Assembly (NCBI GenBank): GCA_903822175.1
Contig: CAIJOB010000032.1
Span: 100,864 to 164,863 of the forward strand
DNA: 64,000 nt
Direction of reading: 5' to 3'
Source: an uncultured Alphaproteobacteria bacterium
GTDB lineage: Bacteria; Pseudomonadota; Alphaproteobacteria; Caulobacterales; Caulobacteraceae
In this document: positions 45,931 through 54,275 of the stretch, in pieces
Layout of the letters: every line of letters begins with the position of its first letter
How positions within the stretch are numbered: position 1 is the stretch's first letter
Program-made: the position numbers and the translations under genes
The notes under the pieces: model-generated
Database searches by the model: none
The model's input: only the letters and a program-made list of their open reading frames with translations
Told to the model about the DNA's origin: nothing

Positions 45931-46317
45931 CTACTTCGCCTTCTTGCAGTTTTTGAGCGCGGTCTTGGCGCCCTCGACCACCACGGTCTTGCCGTCTGTC
46001 CAGAACTTCGCCGCACCGGCCGTGAATTCGAAGCCGGCGGCCGATGTCGCCCGCTTCAGGTCGAGAGTCTTGGTGCCGTCATTGGCGGTCAGTTCGACCT
46101 TGGTCGGCTGGTCGGAGTCGTAGTTGAGACTGAACGCGCCGCCCGCGTCGCAGCGGTAGAAGGCCTGATAGAAGTCGTTCATCGGCGGCTGGGCCCCCGC
46201 CGGAGCAGGCGGCGCCTGGGCCAGCGCTGGCCCGGCGGCGAAGCCGAAAGCCCCACCCGAGGCCAGGAGGGCGGCGGCAAGAACACGCGAAGTCATCACT
46301 CTCGAAAAAGCGCTCAT
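45931..46317 (-). CDS. MliC/PliC-like lysozyme-inhibitor domain protein, exported
   Basis: 128-residue periplasmic protein with a signal peptide (LAAALLASGGAFGFAAGPALAQ, split by the cleavage region) and a short Pro/Ala linker. The C-terminal domain, FYRCDAGGAFSLNYDS, VELTANDGTKTLDL, TSAAGFEFTAGAAKFWTDGK and VVVEGAKTALKNCKK, matches the MliC fold of C-type lysozyme inhibitors, including the two Cys that bracket the domain. It would protect peptidoglycan from host or predator lysozyme; lack of a lipobox suggests a soluble form. Start ATG 46317 follows GGGGAGA; a GTG one codon upstream is an alternative. Confidence 0.8.
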   Translation of the reverse strand: MSAFSRVMTSRVLAAALLASGGAFGFAAGPALAQAPPAPAGAQPPMNDFYQAFYRCDAGGAFSLNYDSDQPTKVELTANDGTKTLDLKRATSAAGFEFTAGAAKFWTDGKTVVVEGAKTALKNCKKAK

Positions 46318-46406
46318 CACAGGGTCTCCCCATCGATCGCTTCAAAAGCTCTGAACGGCAGTATGCCGTGTAACTCTGTTACCGCAAAGCTTGGCCTGCG
46401 TCGGGG

Positions 46407-46976
46407 CTAGCCCTTGCGGTTCCACGGCAAGTCGAAGCGTCGCAACATGGCCGCCTCCAGCCCCGCGGCGGTGTTCACCGGCCAGCCGCTCCAGACGCTG
46501 TCCAGCGGGCTGACCGTATAGACCTCCACCGAGGCCTTGCCGGCCAGCGTCTCAGCGAGCTTCTCGCGGAGCCGCACATTGGCCGGCTGCTTGCTGCGCC
46601 CTGGCAGGTAGAGCTCCAGCCGCGCATCCATCCGGCGCAGAGTCAGGCCCATGTAGACCGCGCGGCCGCCGGTCACGAAGGCGTAGAGGCCCGGCCGCCC
46701 CGGAGCCCTGCCGTTCATCGTCAGTTCGCCGCCCTCATCCAGGCGCCAGACGCCGGTATGGTGGAATCCGCCGGCGATCAGAGCCTGGGCTTCCAGCGCC
46801 GGCTTGCTGTTCTTCGGCGGCGGCGGTGGGGCGATGGCGCTGACCACCGCGCCCACCAGGCCGGCGTCGCGCAGCACGTCCTCGGCCACGTGCGGCCGGA
46901 TGCCGAGCTGGGAGGCGATGCTCGCCGGCTCAAACCCCTGGTGGTGCAGGTCGATGATCCGCTGGTTTCTGCTCAA
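46407..46976 (-). CDS. GIY-YIG-like nuclease domain protein with N-terminal HTH
   Basis: 189 residues. The first 45 (RIIDLHHQGFEPASIASQLG) resemble a helix-turn-helix of the Hin/resolvase type. After a Pro-rich linker, PGLYAFVTGGRAVYMGLTLRR matches the GIY-YIG core (G-L-Y then V-Y-x-G), with RMDARLELY providing the conserved Arg and Tyr-bearing helix, and SGWPVNTAAGLEAAMLRRFDLPWNR providing the later Glu and terminal Asn. Similar proteins are listed only as GIY-YIG family hypotheticals. The start is a TTG with GAGGGG immediately upstream, so the exact N-terminus is uncertain. Confidence 0.72.
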   Translation of the reverse strand: MSRNQRIIDLHHQGFEPASIASQLGIRPHVAEDVLRDAGLVGAVVSAIAPPPPPKNSKPALEAQALIAGGFHHTGVWRLDEGGELTMNGRAPGRPGLYAFVTGGRAVYMGLTLRRMDARLELYLPGRSKQPANVRLREKLAETLAGKASVEVYTVSPLDSVWSGWPVNTAAGLEAAMLRRFDLPWNRKG

Positions 46977-47131
46977 CCCCTCACCCCCGCGCGGCCAGCC
47001 CGATCGGCCGACTCATTTGACGCACAGCATCTCATCCGCGCGGGTGATCCGCACGCGCATCTTGTTGGTTACGCGAACGCGGGTCTTGCAGACGCCTTTC
47101 GGGAGACGCCTTTTGGGGGAAGCGGCCGCGT

Positions 47132-47512
47132 TCAGCCGCCGCGCAACAGCTCCACCTGCGAGCCCGCCACCTGACGCACCTCGCAGGTTCCTTCCCAGCC
47201 CGGCATGTGGGCCACATGCAGATCCATGAAGTCTCGCGCGCTCTGGATCGCCGCGGCCATGTCCGGCAGTTCGAAGACCGCGTAGCCGCCGATCACCTCC
47301 TTGGTCTCGGCGAACGGCCCGTCGGTGACCACCAGCTTGCGCTTTCGGACTGCAACCTCTGCGCCGGCGTCGCGGGGCATGAGGCCGCCATCGCCGATCA
47401 TCCGCCCGGCCGCCACCTCCCGCTGGGCCAGCGTATGCATGGCCTCCATCATCTCAGGGCTCGGCCCCATGGTCTGCTGGCCGTCGGTCTTGATGATGAA
47501 CATGAAGCGCAT
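47132..47512 (-). CDS. YCII-related (DGPF-domain) protein
   Basis: 126-residue ferredoxin-like-fold protein. MRFMFIIKTDGQ and the signature VTDGPFAETKEVIGGYAVFE identify the YCII/DGPF family, with SPEMMEAMHTLAQREVAAG between them. Family members in many genomes lie next to ECF sigma factors; none is adjacent here. Cytosolic; biochemical function unknown. Preceded by 155 bases of apparently gene-free sequence after the GIY-YIG gene on its left. Confidence 0.88.
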   Translation of the reverse strand: MRFMFIIKTDGQQTMGPSPEMMEAMHTLAQREVAAGRMIGDGGLMPRDAGAEVAVRKRKLVVTDGPFAETKEVIGGYAVFELPDMAAAIQSARDFMDLHVAHMPGWEGTCEVRQVAGSQVELLRGG

Positions 47513-47625
47513 GGGGTCTCTCCTGAGGGGCGCACCATAGCGCCGCAGCCCGAAGGACGGACCAGCCCTCAGGACCCCGACATTTTTTCTGGGCGGCCCA
47601 AATGCGCGCGCCAGATGTGCGCGGC

Positions 47626-48618
47626 TCAGGGCTTGGGCGGGCTCGCCGCGGCGGCCTGCGGGACGGCGGTGCGGAACACCGGGCCGCCCGCGTAGGTGAA
47701 GTAGAGCTTCCCCTGGCTGTTCGCGACATAGACGTGGTGGGCCATGAAGAAGTCGGCGCCGATCAGCACGTCGAAGTCGTTGGCCACCGACTGGCCGATG
47801 GCGAGCTTGCCGTTCTTGATCTCTTCGTCGCCGATCTTGACGCTGGCGAAGGTCGCCACCCAGGTCTTGAAATCGCCGTCGATGCCCTGGCCCTGGCCAA
47901 GCGGGATCACGCCCGCGTCGCTGGTCTTGACGCCGGCCTTGGCCGCGGCGTGCTCGGTGATGAAAGAGGTCGCCGCCCCGGTGTCGAAGAAGGCCCGCAT
48001 CGGCTGGCCGTTGATCGAGATCATCGCCAGCGTGTGCTCGCCGCCGTTGTTACGGCCGGCGGTCTGCAGCGGCAGCACCGAATAGGTCGTCTGCGGGCCC
48101 GCCCAATAGGCCAGGTTCGCGGTTTCACAGTCCTGCGGCCGCACCAGGCGCAGCACGCCGGCCTTGAAATCGTATTCGTCGTCGGAGCCGTGCAGCAGGT
48201 TCTGCCCCAACAGTCCCGAGGCGCCGCCGTCCAGGTCACGGATGGTCAGGAACTTCACGTTGGGAAACGTCGCGCCGCCGAACTCGAAGGTCGGCGCGAT
48301 CACCAGGCCGGTGTCCGTGGCGTGGCCCTTGACCCCGGTGGTGAGCGTGTTGGCCGAGGTCGGCACCAGCGAACCGATCGCCTTGGCGGTCACCGGGGGC
48401 AGCTTCGCCTTCGCCGCGAAGCTGGCGGTCAGCGAGCTGCCGAACGCCCCGGAATCCAGCAGCAGTTGGACCGGCTGGCCGTCGATCTTCGCCGCCACCA
48501 GCGGCCTCAGGCCCTGCATGGTGACCGGCACCTCGGCGGTCGCCAGCCGGCAGGCGGCCTGCGCCGAAAGGGGGCTCAGGAGTGCGGCGGCGAGGATGGC
48601 GAGAGGGGTGATTTTCAT
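47626..48618 (-). CDS. exported retropepsin-like aspartyl protease, two domains
   Basis: 330 residues with a signal peptide (LAILAAALLSPLSAQAA). Two retropepsin-like halves are visible, each with the catalytic triplet: LLLDSGAFGSSL and AFFDTGAATSFI, each followed by an ILG/LLG-type strand (SGLLGQNLL, DVLIGADFF). Having both Asp sites on one chain allows an intramolecular pseudo-dimer, like eukaryotic pepsins. The start is ATG 48618. Periplasmic; substrate unknown. Divergent from the APC permease gene. Confidence 0.87.
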   Translation of the reverse strand: MKITPLAILAAALLSPLSAQAACRLATAEVPVTMQGLRPLVAAKIDGQPVQLLLDSGAFGSSLTASFAAKAKLPPVTAKAIGSLVPTSANTLTTGVKGHATDTGLVIAPTFEFGGATFPNVKFLTIRDLDGGASGLLGQNLLHGSDDEYDFKAGVLRLVRPQDCETANLAYWAGPQTTYSVLPLQTAGRNNGGEHTLAMISINGQPMRAFFDTGAATSFITEHAAAKAGVKTSDAGVIPLGQGQGIDGDFKTWVATFASVKIGDEEIKNGKLAIGQSVANDFDVLIGADFFMAHHVYVANSQGKLYFTYAGGPVFRTAVPQAAAASPPKP

Positions 48619-48813
48619 TGAGAGTTCCGTACTTTGCGCGCGCCCCGACCAAGGACAGGGCAAAGACGTCACCGACTCCAAGGTCCCCGAGGCCCGCCCT
48701 CGGCGAATGAGGCGAGATGTAGCAGCTTCACCTTGGCGCCTAGGCGCTGAGCCGTCGATGTTGACGCCGCCGCCGGTTCAGCGACTGCTGGCCCACGTCT
48801 TGGGGAGATGCTG

Positions 48814-50190
48814 ATGGACCAACCGACCGGCGGGAAACTGCGCCGCAACCTCAACGCGTTCGAGGTGCTGCTGCTGACGCTGTCGTGCCTGTCACCGGTG
48901 GTCTCGATCTTCGGCATCGGCGGCGACGTGCTGCATCAGGTGGGCACCGGCGCCGCGGCCCTGTTCGCCATCGGCATCGGCGCGGCGGTGGTCTGGGCGG
49001 CGATGTACGCCGAACTGGGCTCGGCCTACCCCTTCGCCGGCGCCGACTATGTGGGCGTGGGCAGGATCCTGGGCGGCTGGGCCGGCATGGTGACACTCGC
49101 CATCTGGGCGGCCACCACCGGGCCGTCGATCGCCTTTACCGCCCGGTCGCTGGTGCCCTACATCAGCGAGCTCGCGCCGGGTCTGCCCGCCGGCCCCATC
49201 CCCTTCGTCACGATCGCCGCCGCAGCCGCCATAGCCCTATTGGGCGTGCGCACCGGAGCCCTGGTCACCGGCGCCTTCCTCGCCCTCGAACTGGCCGCGG
49301 TCGCCGCCCTGATCGGCGCGGGCCTCCTCCACCCGGCCCGCGGATTGGGTACCCTGACGGCCCAGCCCTTCGCCATGCTCGCGGGCCACTGGGCGCCGGT
49401 CTCGGCCGCCGCCCTGGCGCTCGGCGCGGTCAGCGTCATCTACGGCACGGTCGGCGGCAACCAGGCGCTCTACTTCGGCGAGGAGCTTAAGGACGCGAAC
49501 CGGCGCATGGGCCCGGTGGTCATCGCCGCCTGCATGATCGGCGCCTTCGCCACCGCGCTCCCGGTGATCCTCGTGGTGCTCAGCGCCCGCGACCTCCCCG
49601 CCGTGCTGGCCTCGCCCGCGCCGTTCGCCACCTTCCTCTCTGCGGCGGTGGGCGCCTGGGCAGGACCGGCGCTCAGCGCCGGCGTGGCGCTGGCCATCTT
49701 CAACGCCATGGTCGTGGGGATCATGGTCGGAGGGCGGCTGTTCTTCAGCCTGGGCCGCGACCGGCTGTTCGGCGCGAGCCTGGACGGGTTCCTCGCCCGC
49801 GTCGCCCCGTCCGGCGTGCCCAGGGCCGCGACCCTGGCGGTCACGGTCTTCGGCCTGGCCTGCTGCTTCGTCGGCGTCCACGCCCTGCTGGTCTTCATGA
49901 GCGGCCTCCTGGTCTATGGCTGGAGTCTGGTCTGCCTGGCCGTCCTGATCGGCCGCAGGAAGGGCCTGACCGGCGGCCCAGGCTATTGGCGCGCGCCGTT
50001 GTTCCCGCTGTTCCCGGTGCTGGGCCTGGTGATGGCCGCGGTCTTCACCGTCTCCGACCTGATGGACGCCGACGCCGGGCGCCCCAGCCTGCTGTTGCTT
50101 GGCCTCGTCGTGCTGGCGGCGCTCGCCTGGTACTTCCTGGTCCTGAAGCGCCGCCCGGGCGGCTGGACCCCGTCCCTCGATCAACCCTGA
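48814..50190 (+). CDS. APC-superfamily amino acid permease
   Basis: Inner-membrane transporter of 458 residues with about 12-14 hydrophobic segments. The first span region LNAFEVLLLTLSCLSPVVSI with FGIGGDVLHQVG and AAMYAELGSAYPFAGADYVG (E-L-x-x-x-Y-P-x-x-G) are characteristic of amino acid-polyamine-organocation permeases; NQALYFGEELKDANRRMGPV is the conserved loop after span 6. The second of two nearby ATGs (48814) is six bases after GGGGAG. The substrate is probably an amino acid or amine but cannot be specified. Confidence 0.9.
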   Translation: MDQPTGGKLRRNLNAFEVLLLTLSCLSPVVSIFGIGGDVLHQVGTGAAALFAIGIGAAVVWAAMYAELGSAYPFAGADYVGVGRILGGWAGMVTLAIWAATTGPSIAFTARSLVPYISELAPGLPAGPIPFVTIAAAAAIALLGVRTGALVTGAFLALELAAVAALIGAGLLHPARGLGTLTAQPFAMLAGHWAPVSAAALALGAVSVIYGTVGGNQALYFGEELKDANRRMGPVVIAACMIGAFATALPVILVVLSARDLPAVLASPAPFATFLSAAVGAWAGPALSAGVALAIFNAMVVGIMVGGRLFFSLGRDRLFGASLDGFLARVAPSGVPRAATLAVTVFGLACCFVGVHALLVFMSGLLVYGWSLVCLAVLIGRRKGLTGGPGYWRAPLFPLFPVLGLVMAAVFTVSDLMDADAGRPSLLLLGLVVLAALAWYFLVLKRRPGGWTPSLDQP

Positions 50191-50282
50191 GCCGCGCGCA
50201 GCCACTGGGGCGCGGGCGCGTTGATTCCCAGGTCGACAGATAGAGAGCAGAGGGCGTAGGCCTTGTTGAGCGGGAGGCGCGC

Positions 50283-52241
50283 ATGAACGGCAAACGGCCT
50301 CAGCAGCTCACCGACCTCAGCCAGGCCGACCGCTTTCAGGTCCTGATCGACGCGGTCAAGGACTACGCTATCTATCTGCTCGACGCGCAGGGACAGGTCA
50401 CCACCTGGAACACCGGCGCCCAGCGCTTCAAGGGCTATACGCCCGACGAGATCATCGGCCAGCACTTCTCGGTCTTCTACACCGACGAGGACCGCGCCAT
50501 CGGCCTTCCCGCCCGCGCGCTGCATACCGCCGCCACCGAGGGCCGGTTCGAGGCCGAGGGCTGGCGCGTGCGCAAGGACGGCACGCGCTTCTGGACCCAC
50601 GTGGTCATCGATCCGGTGATCGGCGAGGGCGGCGGCGTCATCGGCTACGCCAAGATCACCCGCGACATCTCCGACAAGCGCCTGGCCGACGACGCGCTGA
50701 TGGCCAGCGAACGGCGCTTCCGGCTGCTGGTCCAGGGCGTGCGCGACTACGCGATCTACATGCTCGACCCCGACGGCAAGGTCACCAACTGGAACTCCGG
50801 CGCCCAGGCGATCAAGGGCTACACCGCCGAAGAGATCGTCGGACGCCACTTCTCGCTGTTTTACACGCAGGCCGACCGGGCGGCCGGCGCCCCGGAGACA
50901 GCGCTCGCCACCGCGCGGCGGGACGGGCGCTTCGAAGGCGAGGCCCAGCGGGTGCGCAAGTCCGGCGAGCGGTTCTGGGCGCATGTGCTGATCGACCCGA
51001 TCTACGACGACGACGGCCAGCTGATCGGCTACGCCAAGGTCACCCGCGACATCACCGAACGCCGCAAGGCGCAGGAGGAGATCGAGCGCGCCCGCGACGC
51101 GCTGGTCCAGGCCCAGAAGCTGGAGGCGATCGGCCGGCTGACCGGCGGGGTCGCCCACGATTTCAACAACCTGCTGACCGTGATTCGCGCCTCGGCCGAC
51201 TTCCTGCGCCGCCCCGATCTCAGCGAGGAAAAGCGCGCCCGCTACGTCGACGCCATCGCCGAGACCGCCAACCGCGCCGCCACCCTCACCAGCCAGCTGC
51301 TGGCCTTCGCGCGGCGCCAGTCGCTCAAGCCCGAGGTCTTCGATGTCGGCGCCCAGCTCACCGGCCTGCAGCAGATCATCGGCACGACGCTGGGGTCGTC
51401 CGCCCAGCTGGCTCTGACGCTCCCCGCCACGCCGCAGCTGGTGGAAGCCGATCCCAGCCAGTTCGAGACCGCGGTCCTGAACATGGTCATCAACGCCCGC
51501 GACGCCATGCCCAAGGGCGGCAAGGTCAGGATCAGCGCCGCGGCCGCCGAGGGGGTGCCGTCCGTGCGGGGTCACGCCGCCGTCGCAGGGCCCTTCGTCG
51601 CCGTGCAGGTGGCCGACACCGGCGCCGGCATGACGCCTGACACCATCACCCGCATCTTCGAGCCCTTTTTCACCACCAAGGCCGTCGACAAGGGAACCGG
51701 CCTGGGGCTGAGCCAGGTCTACGGCTTCGCCAAACAGTCGCACGGCGAGGTCGATGTGCAGAGCGAGCTGGGCCAGGGCTCGGTCTTCACCCTCTACCTG
51801 CCCCGCTCGATGGCGCCGGCGCCGGCGCCGCACGACGCGGCGCCTGTGGACCTGGGCGCCGTCCCGGCCCGCCGGATCCTGCTGGTGGAGGACAACCAGG
51901 GCGTCGGCCACTTCGCCGCTGGCCTGCTGCGCGAGCTTGGCCAGACCGTGACCTGGGTCGGCGACGGCCAGACCGCGCTCGACCTGTTGGCCCAGGACGC
52001 GACGACCTTCGACCTGGTGTTCTCCGACGTGGTCATGCCCGGCATGAGCGGCATCGAGCTGGGCCACGCGGTCAAGGCCCGATGGCCCGGCCTCGAGGTG
52101 ATCCTGACCAGCGGCTACAGCCACGTCATCGCCCAGGAAGGCTCCCACGGCTTCGAACTGCTCCGCAAACCCTACTCGGTCGACGGCCTGCTGGCCGCGC
52201 TTCGCCAAACCCCCGGATCGACGGCCCGCAAAGACGGGTAG
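50283..52241 (+). CDS. PAS-PAS hybrid histidine kinase with C-terminal receiver
   Basis: Soluble sensor kinase of 652 residues. Two similar PAS domains (17-130 and 145-259) share DYAIYLLD/DYAIYMLD, WNTGAQRFKGYT/WNSGAQAIKGYT and HFSVFYTDED/HFSLFYTQAD, a clear internal duplication. The HisKA helix has GGVAHDFNNLLTV with phospho-acceptor His292; the ATPase shows NMVINARDAMP, ADTGAGM and GTGLGLS. The receiver domain (530-645) has the phospho-acceptor in FSDVVMPGMSG (Asp582) and Lys629. No membrane span, so it senses a cytosolic signal such as redox, light or a ligand. No separate response regulator adjoins it. Confidence 0.94.
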   Translation: MNGKRPQQLTDLSQADRFQVLIDAVKDYAIYLLDAQGQVTTWNTGAQRFKGYTPDEIIGQHFSVFYTDEDRAIGLPARALHTAATEGRFEAEGWRVRKDGTRFWTHVVIDPVIGEGGGVIGYAKITRDISDKRLADDALMASERRFRLLVQGVRDYAIYMLDPDGKVTNWNSGAQAIKGYTAEEIVGRHFSLFYTQADRAAGAPETALATARRDGRFEGEAQRVRKSGERFWAHVLIDPIYDDDGQLIGYAKVTRDITERRKAQEEIERARDALVQAQKLEAIGRLTGGVAHDFNNLLTVIRASADFLRRPDLSEEKRARYVDAIAETANRAATLTSQLLAFARRQSLKPEVFDVGAQLTGLQQIIGTTLGSSAQLALTLPATPQLVEADPSQFETAVLNMVINARDAMPKGGKVRISAAAAEGVPSVRGHAAVAGPFVAVQVADTGAGMTPDTITRIFEPFFTTKAVDKGTGLGLSQVYGFAKQSHGEVDVQSELGQGSVFTLYLPRSMAPAPAPHDAAPVDLGAVPARRILLVEDNQGVGHFAAGLLRELGQTVTWVGDGQTALDLLAQDATTFDLVFSDVVMPGMSGIELGHAVKARWPGLEVILTSGYSHVIAQEGSHGFELLRKPYSVDGLLAALRQTPGSTARKDG

Positions 52242-52255
52242 GCCGACGCGCCGCC

Positions 52256-52561
52256 CTACCCCTTCGCCAGCCGCCGCCGGTTGGCGCTGACCTTGCGGCG
52301 GTAGTGCGCCAGCGTGCGCGCCGACGCGCTGGCCGGCGTCGCGCCTAGCCGACCGCCGAGCGCCATCACGCCAAGCGCCGCCCCGGCCTCCAGCTTCTCG
52401 CGCACCATCAGCTGCGCTTCCGCCGCCCCGCTCGCGCCGCCCTGGGCGATCTTCAGCGTCCGCAAGCCGATGACGGCCGAGGCGTCGAGCCCCAGCCGCC
52501 AGGCCTCGAAGCCGACGCTGACCCAGGGGCTAGCCCAGGTATTCGCCCGCGCCCGCGCCAC
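52256..52561 (-). CDS. hypothetical protein (101 aa), coupled to hemerythrin gene
   Basis: Ala- and Arg-rich, mostly helical 101-residue protein (AWRLGLDASAVIGLRTLKIA, AAEAQLMVREKLEAGAALG), basic at the end. Its GTG start abuts the TGA of the hemerythrin gene (TGAGTG), so translation is probably coupled. No family recognised; helical amphipathic character recalls phasin-like proteins, which is only an impression. Convergent with the histidine kinase gene. Confidence 0.68.
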   Translation of the reverse strand: MARARANTWASPWVSVGFEAWRLGLDASAVIGLRTLKIAQGGASGAAEAQLMVREKLEAGAALGVMALGGRLGATPASASARTLAHYRRKVSANRRRLAKG

Positions 52562-53092
52562 TCAGCCGTGCGCCGGCTGGCCGATGGTGGTGGCCTCGAG
52601 CGTCGGCGTCGGCGGGGTCGGCAGGCCGGACTGCTGGTAGGCCGCCTTCAGCTGTTCCTTCTCCGCCGCCATGGCCGCGCCCAGCGCATCCATGTCCAGG
52701 CCGGCTTTGCGCGCCTGGGCGAACATGCCCTCGACCCGCTTTTCCTCCTCCTCGACGTGGTGCTCGATCTCCTCGGACAGCACCTTGACCTTGGCGTCAT
52801 AGAATTCGTCGTCCGGCCCGCCCGCCTCGATCTCGGCGATCAGCACCTTGGCGGCGTCGTGCTCGACATAGGCTTCCTTGAGGAGATCTTCCTCGATCTT
52901 GCCCTCGCAGGCCGGATAGAAGACGTCCTCCTCGATCTTGGTGTGGATGGTCAGCTCCATGCAGATCTCTTCGGCCAGCGCCTTCTTCTTGCCGGCGCCC
53001 TTGGCCGCCTCGAACTTGGCGAACAGGTCAGCGACCTTGCGGTGATCGGCCTTCAACAGGGCGACAGCGTCGAGTTTTTCGGATTGGGCCAT
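52562..53092 (-). CDS. hemerythrin HHE-domain protein
   Basis: Di-iron four-helix-bundle protein of 176 residues that may bind oxygen or nitric oxide or buffer iron. Metal-ligand pattern: ADHRKV (His17), TIHTKIEEDVFYP (His50, Glu54), YVEHDAAK (His78) and EIEHHVEEEEKRV (His111/112 and Glu115). The C-terminal tail is Ala- and Pro-rich. Start ATG 53092 has GGAGG five bases upstream. Proteins of this type often appear under oxidative or micro-oxic conditions. Upstream is a large non-coding repeat element. Confidence 0.93.
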   Translation of the reverse strand: MAQSEKLDAVALLKADHRKVADLFAKFEAAKGAGKKKALAEEICMELTIHTKIEEDVFYPACEGKIEEDLLKEAYVEHDAAKVLIAEIEAGGPDDEFYDAKVKVLSEEIEHHVEEEEKRVEGMFAQARKAGLDMDALGAAMAAEKEQLKAAYQQSGLPTPPTPTLEATTIGQPAHG

Positions 53093-53198
53093 GACGTCCT
53101 CCAAGGGGGTTCGGAGACCAAAAAGCCCAACGCGCGCCGTGGTTCCTATGGCGGTTGGCCGACGTCACGCCCGCGATGGCGGAGATTTTGTGGAATTG

Positions 53199-53424
53199 GT
53201 CCACGAACCACACGAACCACACGAACGGGTGGGTGCTTTCGAGACTCCGCGTAAGCGGAGGCTCAGTCAGTTTGGCCACGGAAAACACGGAAGGAGACAC
53301 GGAAATCGCGGCGGCGCCTTCCGTGATCTGTCCGTGTTTTCCGTGGTTGTTTCCTGGCGGAATCGCCCGCTGCGCGGGCCTGTCAGGACTGACCGCGTTC
53401 GTGTGGTTCGTGTGGTTCGTGGAC
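53199..53424. repeat. nested inverted-repeat element
   Basis: Outer arms 53199-53227 and 53396-53424 are perfect 29-base reverse complements built from repeated ACGAACCAC units. Inside them is a second pair (53276-53304 and 53319-53346) made of CACGGAA units, with 16 bases pairing exactly (CCACGGAAAACACGGA) and a further imperfect stretch. The inner motif is the same as in the element at 45433. The whole structure fills the gene-free stretch 53093-53445 between two minus-strand genes. No open frame within it is convincing; it would form a cruciform in DNA or a long hairpin in RNA. Confidence 0.9.
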
Positions 53425-53445
53425 GATCTTTAGGACGCGCGGGCC

Positions 53446-54030
53446 TTAGCCGGTGTCGGCGGATTGGGGCTGACGCGCTGCGGCCTTGCCCGGCGGCGGT
53501 TCGCCGACGGTGAGGGTGAAGGGGCTGGTCAGGGCCATGTCGGCGACGAGGCGCTGGACGGTGACTTCGATGGGATCGGTCTCGAAGGCGGGGTCGAGGG
53601 CGGCCTCGTCGAGACGGGCGTCGAGGTCTTCGCGCAGGACTTCGAATTCGTCGCTGTCGCCTTCGGATTCGTTCCAGAGCGGGCGCCAGAGCAGGTTGCG
53701 GACTCGCTCCTTGCGGGCCTCAACTGGGGAAGGGGCCGGGCGTTCGGGCGGCGGGGCCTGGCGAAGCGCCTGGGCTTCAGCTTCCGCCTCGGCCTTCTGG
53801 GCCTTTCGCGCCTCGCGCGCGGCGTCGCGGTCGAGCTTGGCGTCGAGGGCGAGCGTCAGGCGCACGGTGCGTGAGGTCTTGTGGAAGGCCTCGGCGAGCG
53901 CGACCTGCTGCTCGGGGTCTTCACAAGCGCGCGCCTGCACCGCCAGCTCGCGGGCCAGCATCAGGCCAAGCTCGGCGAGCTCACCCAGAATGGCCTCCGT
54001 ACGGGCCTGTTTCTCCGTTCGCTCCGGCAT
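53446..54030 (-). CDS. hypothetical charged helical protein (194 aa)
   Basis: 194 residues starting MPERTEKQARTEAILGELAEL; predicted mostly alpha-helical with a heavily charged, Ala/Glu-rich middle (REARKAQKAEAEAEAQALRQ) that could be a coiled coil, and an acidic C-terminal domain (SEGDSDEFEVLREDLDARLD). Very low Cys and no signal. No Shine-Dalgarno is visible; a TTGACA sequence about 32 bases upstream of the ATG on the same strand could give a nearly leaderless mRNA. Function unknown. Confidence 0.7.
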   Translation of the reverse strand: MPERTEKQARTEAILGELAELGLMLARELAVQARACEDPEQQVALAEAFHKTSRTVRLTLALDAKLDRDAAREARKAQKAEAEAEAQALRQAPPPERPAPSPVEARKERVRNLLWRPLWNESEGDSDEFEVLREDLDARLDEAALDPAFETDPIEVTVQRLVADMALTSPFTLTVGEPPPGKAAARQPQSADTG

Positions 54031-54038
54031 GAACAAAA

Positions 54039-54067
54039 GGAGAACATATAGATCGGCGAGGTGTCAA
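54039..54067 (-). promoter_or_regulatory. possible promoter for the hypothetical gene
   Basis: On the minus strand TTGACA is followed 11-13 bases later by a TATATG segment (CTTGACACC... CTATATGTT). Its distance to the start codon (ATG 54030) leaves little or no leader. Spacing is shorter than the E. coli norm but within that of Caulobacter promoters. Confidence 0.4.
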
Positions 54068-54097
54068 GTTTTCAGTGATTTTTCGTCTCGCGCCGCC

Positions 54098-54160
54098 GTC
54101 CTTGACTTGCAGAGACCGCCAGGCTCGCATCCGCCGTGAGATTGAGGGCCAGGAGGCGCT
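54098..54160 (+). repeat. promoter-like repeat, copy B
   Basis: 63 bases aligning without gaps to copy C at 55179-55241 with about 53 identities: shared GTCCTTGACTTGC, AGGCTCGCATC, GCCGTGAGATT and GGAGGCGC. The first 34 bases also match copy A at 40379. No convincing gene follows this copy within 100 bases, so it could drive a small RNA or be a decayed promoter. Confidence 0.6.
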
Positions 54161-54222
54161 GTGGTCGGTGGACGGGGCGCGGGGAACTGCCCGCTAGCGG
54201 CCCGGCCCCAACTCACCGCTCA

Positions 54223-54244
54223 TCCCCGCGAAGGCGGGGCCCAG
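54223..54244. repeat. short hairpin repeat, REP-like half element
   Basis: CATCCCCGCGAAGGCGGGGC contains CCCCGC pairing with GCGGGG over a four-base loop. This sequence form is a common dispersed repeat in alphaproteobacterial genomes. It lies just past the Sel1 gene's stop, between it and repeat copy B. Confidence 0.5.
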
Positions 54245-54275
54245 CTGTTTTGTGTTTCAGAGGGTCCGCGTTCGA

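Noticed and set aside
50181..52208. 675-codon minus-strand frame opposite the PAS kinase
   Set aside because: Antisense shadow of a clearly real kinase with all catalytic motifs.
53155..53433. Short open frames within the nested repeat
   Set aside because: Translations are runs of the repeat unit (NHTNHTN, VWFVWFV); explained by the DNA repeat, not by coding.
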